From the NCBI GenBank assembly GCA_009760855.2, contig WPIO01000087.1:1002001-1066000 (forward strand): a stretch of DNA of 64,000 nt, written 5' to 3'. The translations under genes and the position numbers were made by a program. Each line of letters starts with the position of its first letter. Position 1 is the first letter of the stretch. This document shows positions 10,796 to 23,165 of this stretch, piece after piece. The stretch comes from Cristatella mucedo (Eukaryota > Bryozoa > Phylactolaemata > Cristatellidae). The notes under the pieces were generated by a model that saw nothing but the letters and a program-made list of their open reading frames with translations, was not told the DNA's origin and ran no database searches.

Positions 10796-12045
10796 GGCTG
10801 TTCATTGCAATAGATCAGGTTGTAATTCAGTGGGAGACTTCGTAGTATTGTTACGGATGAACATAGATTATCTGAGGAATCTCTGAAATATAGGGTACCT
10901 TAGGGATCTGTGCTTGGTCTCGTACTTGTCACGGTTTATACTCTCTCCCTCTTGCCGATGTGATTGCCATGCACAATCTAGGCTCTCACTTCTATGCAGT
11001 TGACACTCAGTTGTACTTATGCTTGCCTCCTACCATTCCTCTAGCCTGTCGAGCTCTCTCAGCATGCCTTGCTGCATGCATTGATGACATCTGCACATAA
11101 ATGTCAGCAAAGTTTCTTAAATTTAATGTTCATAAAACCAACTGACTAACTATTGACAAACCAAGTGTGATTCACAAATTAGACAGGCTGACGCTCAAAA
11201 CTGGCTCTGCCAGCATATCTCTTGACGAAATCTAGGTGCCATGTTCTAAGGTGACCTTTCATTGACAACCACAGCAGCTCCACAGTCGAGTTTGCCTACT
11301 CTCAGCTATATAGCGTTGCCAAAGTTTGGGCTGGCTTAAAGTGGATACCACATCTAAATTGATCTATGCATTTATGACATCCCATCTTGACTTCTGTAAC
11401 TTACTGCTTGCTGGCCTACCGCCCTGTGCAGTCAGGTGATTACAGCTGGCGATAAACTCTACAGCTAGACTTATTTGCCGTGAGGGTCACAGTTTCGACA
11501 TCTGAGCACTTCTGGCCGACCTGCACTGGCTCCCAGTCAAGCAACGCATCGAATTCAAGGTCAATGTCGCTCACTTTTAGGCTCCTTCATTCTTCGGCTC
11601 CAGCCTACGTATATCAGATAGATCCCCCACAACGCTGAGCATCGTACCACTCACTTGCATCTCGGAGCTGTTCTCCATTAACTCTTTAATTCGCATACTC
11701 CCAAAGCCTGGAACTTACTAACGACTTGAGCCACGACATCACCTGACTTGACCACACTTGAATAGAGGCTAAAGACGCATCTTTTGTGACAGCATTTAGT
11801 GGGTCCCCGTGATCCATTTTTTATGTGCTTATGCCTGCTGACACTGCCCATGCTGCCACTAACCACACTTGCATGCTGACCTTGTGTATGTCACACTTAA
11901 CTCTGTTATTCTTTTTGTTTATTGAGCGTACCACCACTAACCATTCGATCGTGCTTCCTTTTCAGCAACTGTTAAGGGCCTAGAAAGAAACGGAGTTCTC
12001 TGAGGGCTCTATATTAAGTATATTATTATTAGTAGTAGTAGTAGT
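10796..12045 (+). mobile_element. F1 LINE copy, diverged
   Basis: It runs from the RT region (GTTGTAATTCAGTGGGAGAC) through a decayed YADD block near 10990-11010, the C-terminal domain and the 3' UTR, to a TATTATTATTAGTAG tail. It has many indels and no usable ORF, so it is older than the copies at 8059 or 30745. Confidence 0.8.
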
Positions 12046-12187
12046 TTTATGCATATTCATGTTGTTTATCAAGCATGATATTACTCACCATTCAATTGCG
12101 TTTCCCTTTGCAGCAAATGTACAGCGCCTAGAAAGAGATTGAGTTCTCTGAGGGCGCTTTATCATGTGCATTATTATTATTATTATG
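12046..12187 (+). mobile_element. F1 LINE 3' UTR fragment
   Basis: Only the last about 140 bp of F1: AAGCATGATATTACTCACC, AGCGCCTAGAAAGAGATTG, then an ATT repeat. It follows directly on the tail of the previous copy. Confidence 0.85.
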
Positions 12188-12771
12188 CAGCGATCCAACT
12201 TCTTATCTTTACATAATGCCGCCAGATTCTTGCCTTGGGAGTAGTCCACGATATCTTTCTTGTACTTAATGGAATTTCTCTTTCTTTTTGTATTCATCTT
12301 CTATGTTGGTCAAATTATTATTCCCTGTAATCTCTAATTAAATCAAGTATTACGGTTTCATAATTGAAGACTTAATAAGCTGGGGTGGCAACGAAAACAA
12401 GGACAGTTTCCAGAGGCCACAGTTTGGTAAACGAGACGAGACATGAATGAGAGGAATTTATGTATCATTCGTAACGCTAGATAAGCCGCGATGAGAAGAG
12501 ACAACGAGAATCGTCTCGTTTTTTCAACTGTGCCAGAGCCGTAACTACCATAGAAATCCCAAAGCACTCCAGAAAAACTGCCGATTGCCTCTTCCACACA
12601 AAAATACCAGTGTACCACGACGCAATATCGTATCCCAATATGTCCCTACACATATGACGGTGTGTGGGGAATAGATTATTTTTATATTTGCCTTCACATA
12701 GCCCGTATTGTGTGCCCCACACAATATAGAACACGGCCACATATGTGAAGAGATATGCCGTAATAAAGAAA
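12188..12771. other. Unassigned stretch
   Basis: Nothing recognised. Overlapping minus-strand ORFs of 65-87 codons at 12358-12742 share no motif and are probably chance. Confidence 0.4.
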
Positions 12772-12945
12772 TACTAGCTGATTTAACAGCCTCTTTTTTA
12801 TGGCGACAGAAGGGCCTTTACGGCTATCACCACAGCTTGCAGCGGCAACAAAGGACCCCGCCACTGCCGAAGTCGAATTCACAACCTCGGGATCGAGGTC
12901 ATGAAAAGCAATCGCCTTACCTACTGTGCCATTACGGCTCACCAA
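12772..12945 (-). mobile_element. tRNA-derived SINE, family S2
   Basis: On the minus strand the head reads GCCGTAATGGCACAGTAGG, which fits a Pol III A box. It is followed about 40 bp on by GAGGTTGTGAATTCGAC, a decayed B box. The body carries GATAGCCGTAAAGGCCCTTC and the end is GGCTGTTAAATCAGCTAGT. It shares the body and 3' end with the copy at 13497-13668. Confidence 0.8.
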
Positions 12946-13299
12946 AGGTGGTAATTTGGGGGCACTGTGTTATTTGGGGAATGGATTTTCTCTCTGCTTT
13001 ATCCGCTAAATACAAAGCACCATTTGTCCCTTAACACTTACAATATATCCACAAAATTCAATCGTTTTCCTTCACATTTCAGAGTGGTTCGTGAAAAGTG
13101 AGTCAAGATGTGCCCGTTTAACACGATCCTGGTGAAATTGCAGATTTTGGTCCGATAGGTTGTGCTCTACATGTCCACGATTGCAGAAAATTAAGCTCTA
13201 TGGTGTTTAATGACATAGAAAGCAGAATATATCTGTCTAATAAAGAAATCAGACAGTTTTCTAGACATCGAGATTTTCTAGAGAGTCTATGTCTCTTAA
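12946..13299. other. Unassigned AT-rich stretch
   Basis: No gene or repeat recognised between the S2 SINE and the decayed F1 copy. Confidence 0.4.
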
Positions 13300-14787
13300 C
13301 CGTCTTCCTCTGGCCAAAGTCTTAGCTAAACATGATCTCGGCTCTCAAATTTAAGCCCAGGACACCAACGAGCTCTGCGTATCCTTCGAACCTAGTAAGC
13401 CGTGCTCCTTATACAGCTCACTTAATTCCCTTAGTTGCATCAAATCAACTCACGTTTAAATTGCCGCTAAGCTCGTGAATTAGACCAAAGTAAAAAAAAT
13501 ACTAGCTGATTTAACAGCTTCTTTTTGGATAGCGACAGAAGAACCTTTATGGCTATCAGTACCGCTTGCAGTGGCGATACAGGATCGCCCACCGCAGGAT
13601 TCGAACCCACGACCTCGGGGCCGAGATGAAAAGCAACCACCTTATCTAGTGAACCATTACGGCTAATAGTTATCGCTAAACCTAGTGTCATCCTAAAGTA
13701 CTGAGACCTTGCGTCCACATTGCTGCAGCAGCATTGCTGTAGGCACATCTACCCACCATTATGGAATATTATACCTATGTAACTATTCATCGTCCTCCAC
13801 GGAGAAGGTGGCCTTATTTCTACTTATAAATTTCCTCATCAAAATCATGGCCTGCTGTGATCAGAGCACGAAAGACAAATTTGCTCACGTGTGCGTGACC
13901 TCACTTGCAGATGCTTTTAATAACCTCCATTTATGAGTCTCAGCTGTATGCTTAAACGTCCGCAACTGCAAAACTCAGTGGTTCGTCTGGTCTGTCGTCA
14001 CCGGCGTGGCTGCCACACCACATTCCATTTGTCTGACCTTCGTTAGCTTCCTATTAAACATTGAATGGATTCCACGATCCGCTTTTTGTCTTAAAGGTGC
14101 TTGAGTCAACCTGCCAACATGACCTAGCGCCACCGGCATTCTCTTTTAATGCTTGCACCTCAGTATCTTGTCATCTCGAAGTCCCTAACACATGCATTAA
14201 AACCTTTTAAGATGATCCAGCTTACCAACCAAAAGTGAGGAAAATTTAAAAATTTTAGAAATTTAAAATTTTTTAATTTTTTTAAACAAACATTTAAAAT
14301 GATCCAGTCCTATCAACCAAAAGTGTGGAGCTCACTTGCGGCTACTTCATGATCTTCTCCGCTCACTGATCACTGCCAGTAATGACCAAAAAACTTTCAA
14401 GCTACGGACGATTTTCTTTCTGGTCCACCTCCGCTTGGTCATCACGAGCCTACCTTTTTCCTCTGATTGCTTCTGATTCGCAGGCCTACCTGACAATGGG
14501 TCGGTGCTTGTTGCGCTGCCAGCCCATAGATTGCCGCACAATCGGTTCATTTTCTAGCCCTTACAGCTACATGAAATCGCTGAAATTGTCGCTTGTTTAG
14601 ACAGGGTTATCCCATCTAAACTGGTGCATGCATTTTTTATTTCCCGTCTCGACCTTCGTAACTCACTACTTATTTGTCTATCGGCCTGTGCACTTCGGGC
14701 GCTTGCAGCTTTTACAAAACTCTGCGACTACGCTTGTCTGTCATGAGGGTCTCAGTTGGCACATCACACCACTTATATCTGCACCGG
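13300..14787 (+). mobile_element. F1 LINE copy, strongly decayed, interrupted by an S2 SINE
   Basis: Before the SINE, CATGATCTCGGCTCTCAAAT with ACACCAACGAGCTCTGC corresponds to the F1 YADD block. After it, CTAAACCTAGTGTCATCC continues the following segment. The clearest part is 14590-14785 (thumb to C-terminal domain, TTCCCGTCTCGACCTTCGTAAC, CACATCACACCACTTATATC). The middle, 13700-14580, can only be matched patchily. It ends where the foldback-like element begins. Confidence 0.6.
13497..13668 (-). mobile_element. tRNA-derived SINE, family S2 (best-preserved B box)
   Basis: The minus strand has AGCCGTAATGGTTCAC at the head, then GTCGTGGGTTCGAATCCTGC, a near-consensus Pol III B box, then GGGCGATCC and a TGATAGCCATAAAGG body. 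The end is GCTGTTAAATCAGCTAGTA. It lies inside the decayed F1 LINE, so it inserted later. Confidence 0.85.
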
Positions 14788-15242
14788 GGCAGCTCTCAGG
14801 TTAGCCGCGATACTAGCCCTTGCCTTAGTGGGTCTGACTAGGGCACCTAGAGCAACCCGTAGAGGGCGGACTAGCCAAGTAGAATTGGTTAGGGGACACA
14901 TTAGTTAACCGGGAGCAGAGCGAGGTGTCAGTCTGACAGCGAGATCCGCTCAGGTAAGAATTGTAACCGCTCATAAGCTCGTCCCCCGGCTCTTTACCGG
15001 TGGACGGTGTAGCGCAGCCCTGCACGGTGGTTAAAACACAAGCGGCCACAACTGGGTACCGAGAGCAAGAGTTTATTGTGGGCCCGTTAGTAGTGGTTAT
15101 TCTCCGGTGCCCACCGGACCGACGGAGTTAACTACGTGAGAACTCCCGAAGCCCGACTACAATAAGCCACCAGCCTTCGTCGCTAGCAGTGGTCCCAACG
15201 GTCCGAAGTGGTCCGAAGGCGGACCGCTACAGCACCTCAAGA

Positions 15243-15903
15243 GAATAATAATAATAATACTGCATTTGATAAAACGCTCTCAGAGAACTCAATCTCTTTC
15301 TATGCACTTTACATTTGCAGCGAAGGGAAATGCAATTGAATGGTGAGTAATATCATGCTTGATAAACAAACAACATGAATAACATGGTTAGGGGTGACAT
15401 GCACAGGGTCAGAATGCAAATGTAGTTAGTGGCAGCATGCAGAGTGTCAGCACGCGTAAGCACATCAAGGACGAATCACAGGGACCCACTAAATGCTGTC
15501 CTAAATAGGTGGGTTTATAAGTTCTTTTTAAATGTGGTCAAGTCAGGGGATATTCTGACGCAAGTCGGGAGGGAGTTCCAGGCTTTGGGAGCATACAAAC
15601 TAAATGCACTGTCTCCAAAGGATTTGAGGCTTGTACGAGGTATTGGTAGACTGTTAGATTCCGAAAGCGGATGATACGATGCTTGGCGTGGTGGGGGAGT
15701 AGACCTGAGAGATAGGCTGGAGGCACAGAATAAACTGACCTAAAAGTGAGCGACAAAACCTTGAAGTAGAAGTGGGGGAGTAGATCTGCGAAATAGGCTG
15801 GAGCCAAAGAATGGAGTGACCTAAAAGTGAGCGAAAAGACCTTGAAGTCATGTGGTCATCTATCAAGAGGTCACTTTGGAACATGACACCTAGATTTCGA
15901 GCT
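15243..15903 (-). mobile_element. F1 LINE copy inserted in the inverted repeat, with internal duplication
   Basis: The reverse F1 3' tail begins at 15243 (AATAATAATAATAATACTGC), followed by 3' UTR and the C-terminal domain. About 90 bp around CCTTGAAGTAGAAGTGGGGG are duplicated near 15700-15850, followed by a jump to the VIFQSDL region, so a duplication and a deletion occurred. Confidence 0.85.
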
Positions 15904-16061
15904 GGTATGCGTAGCTAACTGAGTAGCCGGCAGAACACAACCACGAAGTCCAAGTTGCACTTACCTGTTCGTCGCCGTAGGTTCGACTCTCGTGCTCTCG
16001 AGGCGTAGTCTCGCATTGACTACCGAAGCTGCAGCCCTGAGCTCTGTCAGTCATATCGTTT

Positions 16062-16808
<747 letters not shown>

Positions 16809-17413
16809 CTGCCCTCGTGACCTTGAGCGTAGCTGCTATTTTGTCGGACACTAGCTCTCGATGTCCGTCCTCGGCCTATTCGCTTCTGCCTGTAATTTCA
16901 TAGATGACTCCTCCGTCAGCTTGCCATCCTTTCGCTCTTCGTCCGATGGAGTAGAGTAGTCGCTCCATCCGTAGACCGTTAGACCGTACCGTAGACCGTT
17001 AGACTCCGTAGACCGCTCTTTGTCTAAGCAAACTCAATTGTAACCTGAGCGGATCTCGCTGTCAAGCTGACGCTTTGCTCCACTCCCGGTTAGCTAATGT
17101 GTCCCCCTACCCAATTCTTCTTGGCTAGTCCGCCCGCTACGGGCTGCTCTAGGTGCCCTAGCTAGACCCACAAGGCAAGGGCTAATATCGCGGCTAGCCT
17201 GAGAGCTGCCCAGTGCAGAATGGAGCTTTGGTCAGACAAAGAGCGGTCAGGACGTGGCCCAACTACTGCACTCCATTACATAAAGAGCGAAAGGATGGCA
17301 AGCTGGCGCAGGAGCCATCTAAAAAAATTACAGGCGGAAGGGATTAGGCCGAGGACGGACACCAAGAGCTTGGGTCCGACAAAATAGCAGCTACACTCAA
17401 GGTCAAGAGGGCA

Positions 17414-17458
17414 GAGAGAGAGAGAGAGAGCGAGTGAGTGAGAGAGAGAGAGAGAGAG
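17414..17458 (+). repeat. (GA)n tract, counterpart of the CT expansion
   Basis: About 45 bp of GA with CGAGTGAGTG interruptions, at the position of the opposite arm that mirrors 16064-16808. Confidence 0.9.
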
Positions 17459-17945
17459 TATACACGAGACGACTGACAGAGCTCAGGGCTGCAAGCTCAG
17501 CTGCTCTGCTGCTCTGCTGCTCAGCTTCTATGCACCAGAGGCGAACCTACGGCGACGAACGGCTAAGTGCAACTTGGACTTCGCGGTTGTGCTCTACCAG
17601 CTACTCAGTTAGCTGCTCATATCTTTAGGTGCTGTAGCAGTTCGCCTTCGGGGTCAGGACCATCGCTAGCGACGTAGGCGTGTGATAGCTTATCGTAGTC
17701 GGACTTCGGGAGTTCTCACGCAGTTAACTCCGCCGTGTAGTAAACGTGTAGGGTAGTTTATTATACTCGGGCTTCGGGAGTTCGCGAAGATAACTCCGTC
17801 TGCCCGGTTCGCACTGCGTAAAGCACTTGCGCTGGCGCATAACCACTGCTAACAGGCCGACAAGAAACTGTTGCTTTCGGCACCCAGTTGTGGCCGCTTG
17901 TGTTTTAACCACACTGAACTTCACCGTCCACCGGTAGAGAGCCAA

Positions 17946-18429
17946 CCATTGTTTTTCGTTTTCCATTTTCAAAAAGCTGCTGTTAGCAGCTGTTTAGCTG
18001 TTTTTTCAATTTTGTACTCATTTTAAAGTTGATAGCTTATCTGTAAGATTAACACAGTTTAATTGTATAGCTTTTGCAATTATGGCCTAAATTAATACGT
18101 TGTTACTTCTGAAAATGTTTCAAGAAAAAACGGGTAAGCGACTTGTCTGAGAAACGTGATCTTAGCGTCGTACGGAAAATAATATCGATAGATAAAACTC
18201 TTTTAACATGCGGTGATGACGGTTCAATCGATCTAATTGCTTGTTATAGTTTCATGAAAATTTCAGTGCTCCAGCCAGAGTTCCCGAGGAGCTTGAATTT
18301 GGACTCGAACCGCTTGAAACTGTCTTGCTCTCAGACTGCAATAGATGATCCATCTTTTCGCAACAAAAAATTCAATTCATGCAAATGCGTGTTGCCACTG
18401 TGCGTGCTGCGCCCCCAACCATACATGTG
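17946..18429. other. Unassigned AT-rich stretch
   Basis: Nothing recognised. A plus-strand ORF at 18143-18502 has no motif and runs into a LINE tail. Confidence 0.4.
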
Positions 18430-18880
18430 TAATTTATTTACGTCAGTAACTCCACAAAGTCATAAAGACCATGTGGGTGTTACGCAGGAGAGTTTTGTAT
18501 AGCGCACTCACAGCCTAAGCGGCTTTCGGTACGCATTCGGTAGCCAACAGACTTCGTCTCACGCAACAAAGAGAAAGTGGGAAGCATAGCAGAGTTAGGA
18601 GAGCAGTTGAGGTAGTGAGTAGCATAGAAGTAGCAGTTCAGGACCCCTGAAAAAGATGTGGCATAGTCGGCAGTTGGAGAGTAGATGTCGTTTCGTAAGA
18701 ATTGTGGAAGCGAGTTCCACAGTCTAGGACCTGCAGAGCTAAAGCTTCTGTCGCCAACTGTCTTTAAGCGGAGGAATGGGACAGCTAATTTATTGTCCAC
18801 ACAGGACCTGAGGGCGCGAAGAGGCTGAAACTGATGCAGCAGTTCAGCTAGGTACGAAGGAGCCAAGCCGTGGCGGGCCT
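18430..18880 (-). mobile_element. F2 LINE copy (second CR1/L2-like family), C-terminal end
   Basis: The minus-strand ORF at 18480-18890 encodes KARHGLAPSYLAELL, then LRLKTVGDRSFSSAGPRLWN and SLPQFLRN, the usual C-terminus of CR1/L2/Rex-group reverse transcriptases. Its sequence is clearly different from F1. The 3' UTR (GTAGCCAACAGACTTCG in reverse orientation, GTGGGTGTTACGCAGGAGAG) recurs at 50165 and 57180. Confidence 0.82.
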
Positions 18881-18884
18881 TGTG

Positions 18885-19035
18885 GGTCATACTTGCATGC
18901 CGATACTTTGCACGTCACCTCTAACCACGTTACCCTCTTTGTTCATTGCGCATATCACCGCTAGCCATTCTTCCTTTTCAGCAAGGGTGAAGTGCCTAGA
19001 AAGACTTTTAGTGCTATCCATATGTATTACTTTTA
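18885..19035 (+). mobile_element. F1 LINE 3' UTR fragment
   Basis: It carries ACTTGCATGCCGATACTTTG, CATTCTTCCTTTTCAGCAA and GTGCCTAGAAAGAC, matching the F1 3' UTR. It lacks the usual ATT tail. Confidence 0.7.
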
Positions 19036-19247
19036 TTTTTTATTATCTTTGAGAAACAATTCATACTTTCAGCATCCATTGACTACTGTTCGACGACAAC
19101 TTCTACATCCTTAACTCCAAATATATGAGACGATAAACTTCCAAAGAAACGGATATAAGGATATTTTAAAGGTTGCACAAATGAATTTTTGAGACAGAAA
19201 AATAGGTACATGACATTTTGCTTAGTCACTTTTTAACACGAAACTTC
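19036..19247. other. Unassigned AT-rich stretch
   Basis: Nothing seen other than AT-rich sequence next to the hAT fragment; it may be the eroded end of that element. Confidence 0.3.
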
Positions 19248-19715
19248 AAATTTGTTGAACATGAATTATAAAATTGTGTTAGAAGTCATCAACGTCAAGT
19301 CTTCTTGATTAAGCATTCTCAATATTGTATCCAACTCAGGTTCCATTACCTTCAGAAAAGTTTTTAGAGCATCAAAATCCACTCTCTACGTCATTTCCAC
19401 CACCTTGAATTCGGTTAGTGTCTCGCGGATGGCGACTTCTGTCTTTGCTAGCGGCTTTACCATTGTTGGCATGGAGTTCCAAAGTGTCTTCACGCCAAGA
19501 TGCAGTTCAATCTTGCGTCCGAACTCGGCTTTTACTTTGACTAAGGAGGCACTATTTTGAATGGCTGATTTGTTGATGAATTTGACAAGCTTGGGTGATT
19601 GCGTGAGCACATCGTAGTAATCGACATCTCCGTACAATGCATCATTGCTGATCATTTCCAACTGTGTACTTGCTTCAAAATCGATTGTCTCTGAAGGATC
19701 TAAAATTCGTGAGTG
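19248..19715 (-). pseudogene. hAT-type transposase fragment
   Basis: One minus-strand frame reads from about 19715 to 19248 with a single internal TAG near 19384. It contains NDALYGDVDYYDVL, SPKLVKFINKSAIQNSASLV, KVKAEFGRKIEL and LGVKTLWNSM, then FDALKTFLKVMEPELDTIL. The K.LWNSM block, about 50 residues after a ..NDAL segment, resembles the conserved middle of hAT transposases (usually K.RWNS). The N-terminal zinc finger and the C-terminal dimerisation region are absent. The surrounding ends are lost, so I cannot tell its family or relate it to the SPIN-like MITE. Confidence 0.6.
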
Positions 19716-19724
19716 GTGAAGGCA

Positions 19725-20085
19725 AATGAGTACTCAGAAAAGCTGGTGACTTTAGTTTGTACGCTTCCAAAGCTAAAAACTCACCTCCGAATGGCGTCAC
19801 GGCATCCAGTTACTCGGCGATATTTAAAAAGTAGCTTAGAACACATATTTATCACAGCATTTAGTGACGCCATGACATTCGTCCTTTGTGTGTTTATGCC
19901 TGCTGGCACGGTGCTACTAATTGCATTAGCATGCTGACTCTGTGCATTTCACCTCTAACCATGTTAAGCTTGCTGTTCCTTGAGCATGCCACAGCTAACC
20001 ATTCGATCATGATTATTGTTGTACAGCACGTGTAAGGCGCCTAGAAAGATATTGAGTTCTTTAGGCGCTATACAAATAAGCTACT
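19725..20085 (+). mobile_element. F1 LINE 3' fragment
   Basis: It starts within the C-terminal domain (TTTGTACGCTTCCAAAGC) and runs through the 3' UTR to GGCGCCTAGAAAGATATTGAG and a short non-ATT tail. Confidence 0.75.
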
Positions 20086-20499
20086 ATTGTTGTTAATATG
20101 AAGTAGAAAGCAGTTCTCAGTAAGTAGGACGAAATCAGGTTAGGGAAGAAAACAAAAAAAACCCATTTGAAAAGTCAATTTTATAAGTCTTGCAAAACAA
20201 GCATAAGTATGTATTAATGAAATCGATTTGTCAGAGCCGGGCTGCGAGTCAGCATTAAGTTTTGTGGATGGAATATTTTCTCGCGGTCTCCAAATTTAAA
20301 TCAACTACTTAGTGAGCGTTCACCCTCTAAAGAAATCGTGGACAAAGTCCGTTTATCCACTTACCAGAGGCAGGCGCAGCAGCAGCGGGTGTTCATTTTC
20401 AACTGCTGGCATACTTGACTGCTACACTTGGAAATTATCAATCATAATCACTTTTGCGACGTGGCGCTTTTCAATGCTGCACCGAGGTCGCAGAGCTAC

Positions 20500-21310
20500 G
20501 ACTATTAAAGTAAGTGTGCCACACTCACTCCAACTCTCAGATCTTCTTCGATCTGGCGATGATGGTGCCTCCGATGATGATGATGATGGTGACGATGATG
20601 GCGATGGTGGTGCCTCCGATCGTCGTCCGGCGCTCTGCTGGCATACCGGTGCCGGCTTCAAGCAAGGAGGAACCTCCCCGACCTCCCATTCGGTCCCACG
20701 TGGACGACCTTGCCCTGCTCTCAGGCACAACGGCCGGTCTGCAGGCCATCGTGTCTGCAGCAGAGCCAGATGCGTCGACACTGGCCTGTGAAGCACTCTG
20801 CCTGGTCGCCCTTGCCATTCCGTGGGGCCAAAACCGAATGCGCTTCCATCATCTTGCACAGCCGACAGGTCCCTGTGCAGGAGAAAGATGTCAATGACGT
20901 ACCTCGGGGCCGGAAGTGTATCCAGCAGCCTCTGTCGAGAAAGAGCCAGATAGAGGTTTCCGTTGTGGGGTATTAGCCTTCTTCAAGTTGAAACCATTCT
21001 GGCCCCAAGGCGAAAAGCACGACTCCCTGACTTTTCGACCTACACGCCTCAACCACGTGCGCAGCTGACAGAGCTTGTGCTGAAGGGCTTGCTTCAGTCA
21101 GCCGTCAGAGCCGATAGACTTTTGCAAGACCTCTGGCAGTCTTCCCTTTTGCACAGCCCTCGACGTGAAGTCTCGGCTCGAGGTAGCAGGCAACCAACGC
21201 CGGAACGCCTGTCACATGCTGCGATCGCCAGACGCCTGTCACTCCACAGCCTCGACCTAGCTGTCGACACTCTACGTGGCGTCGAGTCGGCAGCCGAGAA
21301 CTGATCCTGC
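20500..21310 (+). mobile_element. RLE-type LINE fragment: RT catalytic motif to thumb
   Basis: At about 20695 a plus-strand frame encodes HVDDLALLSGTTAGLQAIVS, a form of the RT catalytic block (F/Y-x-DD). One frame on it encodes AKTECASIILHSRQ, the expected downstream lysine segment. Near 20980-21040, pieces in two frames resemble ETILAPRQKHDAL followed by PRLNHVRS, the thumb block of R2/NeSL elements. The ORF at 20963-21304 continues downstream without a motif I can name. It is clearly frameshifted and dead. The GATGATGATGG repeat at 20560-20610 adds Asp-rich noise. Confidence 0.6.
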
Positions 21311-21539
21311 TATTTGAGCATGGCAGCTTCAGCCTTGGCAACAGGACTGGTCCGGCCTGGCTGCGGTGGCAGGCTAGCAAGTGGCTTGCCTGCTGGTCTA
21401 GCTGTGGCCAACCCCACGGTTCGTGACAGTGTCCGTTGGCCCCGACGGACTAGAACACACCTTCAACCAGCACGTGGTCGTACCGAAGCTAAGATGAGCT
21501 GTCGAAAGGCCCGAGACGAGGGCAGCACAACCTGCACTG

Positions 21540-22450
21540 GGCAAGGATATTCACAAATTGGAAAGGCTGGCTCTCAAAATTGGCTCTGCAAGCGTATCTC
21601 CTGTTGAATCAACTCGAAATCTAGGTGTCACGTACCAAAGTGACCTCTTGTTAGACGACCACATAAGCCCCACAGTCAAATCTGCCTACTTTCAGCTACA
21701 TAACGTTGCTAAAATTCGGGCTTATTTAGATAAGGATACCAGGTCAAGTTTGTCCATGCATTTGTGACATCCCGACTTGACTTCTGTAAGTCACTTCTAG
21801 CTGGCCTACCGGCATGTGCAATCAGGCGATTACACCTGGAGCACAACTCCACTGCTAGGCTTGTCTGTCGTGAGCATCGCAATTGCCACATCACACCACT
21901 TCTCGCAGACCTGCACTGGCTACCAGTCAAGCAACGGATCGACTTCAAGGTCTTTTCGCTCACTTTTAGGTCACTTCATTCTTTGGCTCTAGCCTATCTC
22001 TAAGATCTACTCCACCACTAGGCCAAGCATAATACCACCTGCTTTCGGAATCCAACAGTTTGCCAATACCTCCTACAAACCTCAAATCCTTTGGAGACTG
22101 TGCATTTAGTTCGTATGCTCCCAAAGCCTGGAACTTTCTCCCGCCTAGCGTCAGAATATACCCTGACTTGATCACATTTAAAAAGAACTTAAAAACACAC
22201 CTATTTAGGACTGCATTTAGTGGGTCCCTGTGATTCGTCCTTGATGTGCTCATGCGTGCTGACACTGTGCATGCTGCCACTAACCACATTTGCATGCTGA
22301 CCCTGTGCATGTCACACCTAAACATGTTATTCATGTTTATCAAGCAAGATATTAACATTCAATCGTGCTTCCCTTTGCAGCAAATGTAAAGCACCTAGAA
22401 AGAGATTGAGTTCTCTGAGGGCGCTTTATCAAGCGCATTATTATTATATT
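21540..22450 (+). mobile_element. F1 LINE copy, thumb to 3' end
   Basis: It begins near ATTCACAAATTGGAAAGGC and has ORF pieces with SARNLGV-like and SLSMHL/TSRLDFCKSLLAGLP segments. It continues with HITPLLADLHWLPVKQ and the complete 3' UTR, to an ATT tail at about 22450. One frameshift lies near 21765. Confidence 0.88.
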
Positions 22451-22574
22451 ACTTTATTATTGCACACATTTCATATTATTATTTTTAAAATTTCAGCCGT
22501 GTCAGCATAGGTGAATGGTTTTTAGGACCTCTATTGTACTTTTCATGTTCTACAGTTGGTCGACTAGGACCACG

Positions 22575-22709
22575 AAATGCACAGATACGAGCCCCTATTT
22601 AGTTACAGAAAGGTGCTGCTGCTGGAAAGTGGTGCCTGGAGATGACATGAGCTTGCTCACTGAGGCCATGCACAAAGACATCTCGAGGGAGCTCTACCCT
22701 ACCGAATGA
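22575..22709 (+). CDS. Weak candidate exon with stop codon, + strand
   Basis: The frame ending at the TGA at 22707-22709 encodes KVVPGDDMSLLTEAMHKDIS and then RELYPTE. The composition looks protein-like and a TTACAG acceptor lies just upstream. However, another frame across the same bases is also open, and I found no partner exon in phase. It might belong to the + strand gene ending at 26962 or to nothing. Confidence 0.2.
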   Translation, partial: KCTDTSPYLVTERCCCWKVVPGDDMSLLTEAMHKDISRELYPTE

Positions 22710-22874
22710 ACACTCAAACACTGAAGCGATTGGCACTGACCCGACAGGCGATGAACGAAAGCAAGCCGCCGAAGAGCACCCTTGATTTGTATAGCTGTGT
22801 CGCTAGACCTTGCAACCGAGTGATGGTGAACTGAGTGATGGCAAACTGAGCAGTGTATAGCTGAAGGATAAAGA

Positions 22875-22990
22875 GCTCATCACGTTTCCCGACCCAGGTC
22901 GTGAGTTCGAGTCCTGCAGCTGGCAATCCTTTACTGCATTTTCCTTTACTGTAAGAGATTATAGCCACTTCTGCCCTGTATAAATAATGC
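22875..22990 (+). mobile_element. S2 SINE, diverged
   Basis: It contains CCCAGGTCGTGAGTTCGAGTCC, a decayed B box, and TGGCAATCCTTTACTGC in place of the usual GGCGATCC segment, then ATTATAGCCACTTCTG. The head is poorly preserved. Confidence 0.6.
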
Positions 22991-23098
22991 TGCCGATTCA
23001 GATAACCTTTATTTGCTGAGAGAAATGAAGGACAGTATGACCAGTACTTGATTAAAAGCAGAATACTTGGTCATTAACTATTGTTTATTGCATCACAG

Positions 23099-23165
23099 GC
23101 TAAGAGCTGTCCAGCAACAGAAAAGCGAATTGAATATTTTGAGGATGACATACAGTCATTTTATG
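23099..23165 (+). CDS. Weak candidate coiled-coil exon, + strand
   Basis: A segment between a good acceptor (TTTATTGCATCACAG) and a possible donor (ATG/GTATTA) is open in two frames. One frame gives LRAVQQQKSELNIL, which looks like coiled coil. It lies upstream of the + strand exon at 24220, but I could not show phase continuity. Confidence 0.25.

Noticed and set aside
20422-20859. 145-codon minus-strand ORF with Ser/Pro repeats
   Set aside because: It is antisense to the better supported RT fragment (HVDDLALLSG) on the plus strand; the Ser run comes from a GATGATG repeat.
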